From: an uncultured Saprospiraceae bacterium
GTDB lineage: Bacteria > Bacteroidota > Bacteroidia > Chitinophagales > Saprospiraceae
Direction of reading: 5' to 3'
Assembly (NCBI GenBank): GCA_937997635.1
Contig: CALLFA010000140.1
Span: 1 to 33,315 of the forward strand
DNA: 33,315 nt
The translations under genes were made by a program, and so were the position numbers. Positions 32,708 through 33,315 of the stretch are shown here, in pieces. Each line of letters opens with the position of its first letter. The first letter of the stretch is position 1. Under the pieces are notes generated by a model. The model had not been told where the DNA came from and did no database searches. It was given only the letters and a program-made list of their open reading frames with translations.

Positions 32708-33315
32708 ATGAGTTTTTTGAAGAAATTCTTCACCAAAAAGAAAAAAGAAGACCTTAATGAAGGCCTAGAAAAGACTAAAGAGGGCTTCTTTGGCAAAATT
32801 TCTAAAGCAGTCGCAGGAAAATCTACTGTTGACGTCGAATTCTTAGATGAATTAGAGCAAATTCTCATTCAGTCGGATGTTGGGCTTGATACCACGATCA
32901 AGATTATCGAACGGCTCGAGAAAAAAGTGGCAGAAGACAAATACCTCAATACAGCCGAATTAAATAAAATACTCAAAAACGTCATCAAGGACCTCCTAGC
33001 AGAAAACAACACTGAGGATATTGAAGACTTCGAAATAAAAACCGAACACAAACCTCATATAATTCTTGTCGTCGGTGTAAATGGTACTGGTAAAACAACA
33101 ACTATCGGTAAGCTGGCCCATCAACTGACCCAAAAAGGTCACAAAGTTGTCCTCGGTGCAGCTGATACATTCAGAGCCGCTGCGGTACATCAATTAAAAA
33201 TCTGGTCAGAAAGAGTAGGATGCGATTTTTATGATAAAGGAATGAATGCAGATCCTGCAGCCGTTGCCTATGAAACCACGCAACATGGAATCAATACTGG
33301 AGCAGATATTATTCT
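32708..33315 (+). CDS. ftsY: Signal recognition particle receptor FtsY (5' part, cut by window end)
   Basis: FtsY is the GTPase receptor that docks SRP-ribosome complexes at the inner membrane. The 202 residues seen begin with a short basic N-terminus (MSFLKKFFTKKKKED) that probably binds lipid, without the long acidic A domain of E. coli FtsY. The helical N domain follows (about 40-105), then the G domain with the P-loop VVGVNGTGKTTTIGKLA and the AADTFRAAAVHQL box (switch region). The reading frame is open to base 33315, so the remaining third or so lies outside. It starts 23 bp after the terminator of the preceding unit. Confidence 0.95.
   Translation, partial: MSFLKKFFTKKKKEDLNEGLEKTKEGFFGKISKAVAGKSTVDVEFLDELEQILIQSDVGLDTTIKIIERLEKKVAEDKYLNTAELNKILKNVIKDLLAENNTEDIEDFEIKTEHKPHIILVVGVNGTGKTTTIGKLAHQLTQKGHKVVLGAADTFRAAAVHQLKIWSERVGCDFYDKGMNADPAAVAYETTQHGINTGADII

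Overview
The window reads as chromosomal DNA of a low-to-moderate-GC member of the Bacteroidota, most likely a Saprospiria/Lewinella-like marine or sediment bacterium. The evidence is: two proteins ending in type IX secretion (T9SS) sorting domains; the Bacteroidota-only ribosome-associated DUF4295 protein beside rpmB and rpmG; an N-acylornithine (not ornithine) carbamoyltransferase in the arginine operon; several exact matches to the Bacteroidota -7 promoter element TAnnTTTG; and many predicted secreted proteins whose signal peptides end in ..GQ/..AQ. The genus is an inference.

Layout. 1-3600: a small secreted DUF2147 protein and a 780-residue secreted protein made of two tandem SdiA-regulated-type propellers, a CARDB-like domain and a C-terminal module ending Gly-Cys-Asn. 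3623-5401 (minus): an SDR oxidoreductase and a phytanoyl-CoA dioxygenase-like enzyme that abut exactly. 5577-11963 (minus): a 2128-residue secreted protein with a roughly 440-residue Asp-Ser/Thr hexapeptide repeat tract, three related Cys-containing modules, HYR-like, dockerin-like and cohesin-like domains and a T9SS sorting domain. 12289-15872: a metallo-beta-lactamase-fold hydrolase, a GH113-like glycosidase, a soluble TonB-C-domain protein and a patatin-like lipase. 16086-24753: one very tight arginine biosynthesis operon (GNAT acyltransferase, argG, argC, argD, argF', HAD phosphatase, argB, M20 deacylase, argH). 24900-31221: signal peptidase I, a TolB-like protein, a DUF1684 lipoprotein, a subtilisin-like T9SS protease, DoxX and a cyclase-family hydrolase. 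31301-33315: a BLUF blue-light sensor (minus), tRNA-Arg(ACG), rpmB, rpmG, the DUF4295 gene and the 5' part of ftsY.

How the genes work together. The arginine operon encodes a complete linear acylated route from glutamate to arginine: acylation (GNAT), phosphorylation (ArgB), reduction (ArgC), transamination (ArgD), carbamoylation of the still-acylated ornithine (ArgF'), deacylation (M20 enzyme), then ArgG and ArgH. At the residue known to separate acetyl- from succinyl-ornithine carbamoyltransferases, ArgF' carries Ala, which predicts the succinylated route. The operon also contains a HAD hydrolase of unknown role and has a leader with a terminator-like hairpin.

The least explained elements are the hexapeptide-repeat tract of the giant T9SS protein (with an 18-bp DNA tandem repeat of the same six-residue period elsewhere in the gene), a diverged 111-bp intergenic repeat present at both 93-203 and 28065-28175, the arginine-operon leader, and the Cys4 motif in the operon's GNAT enzyme. 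No CRISPR array, insertion sequence, integrase or phage gene was seen.
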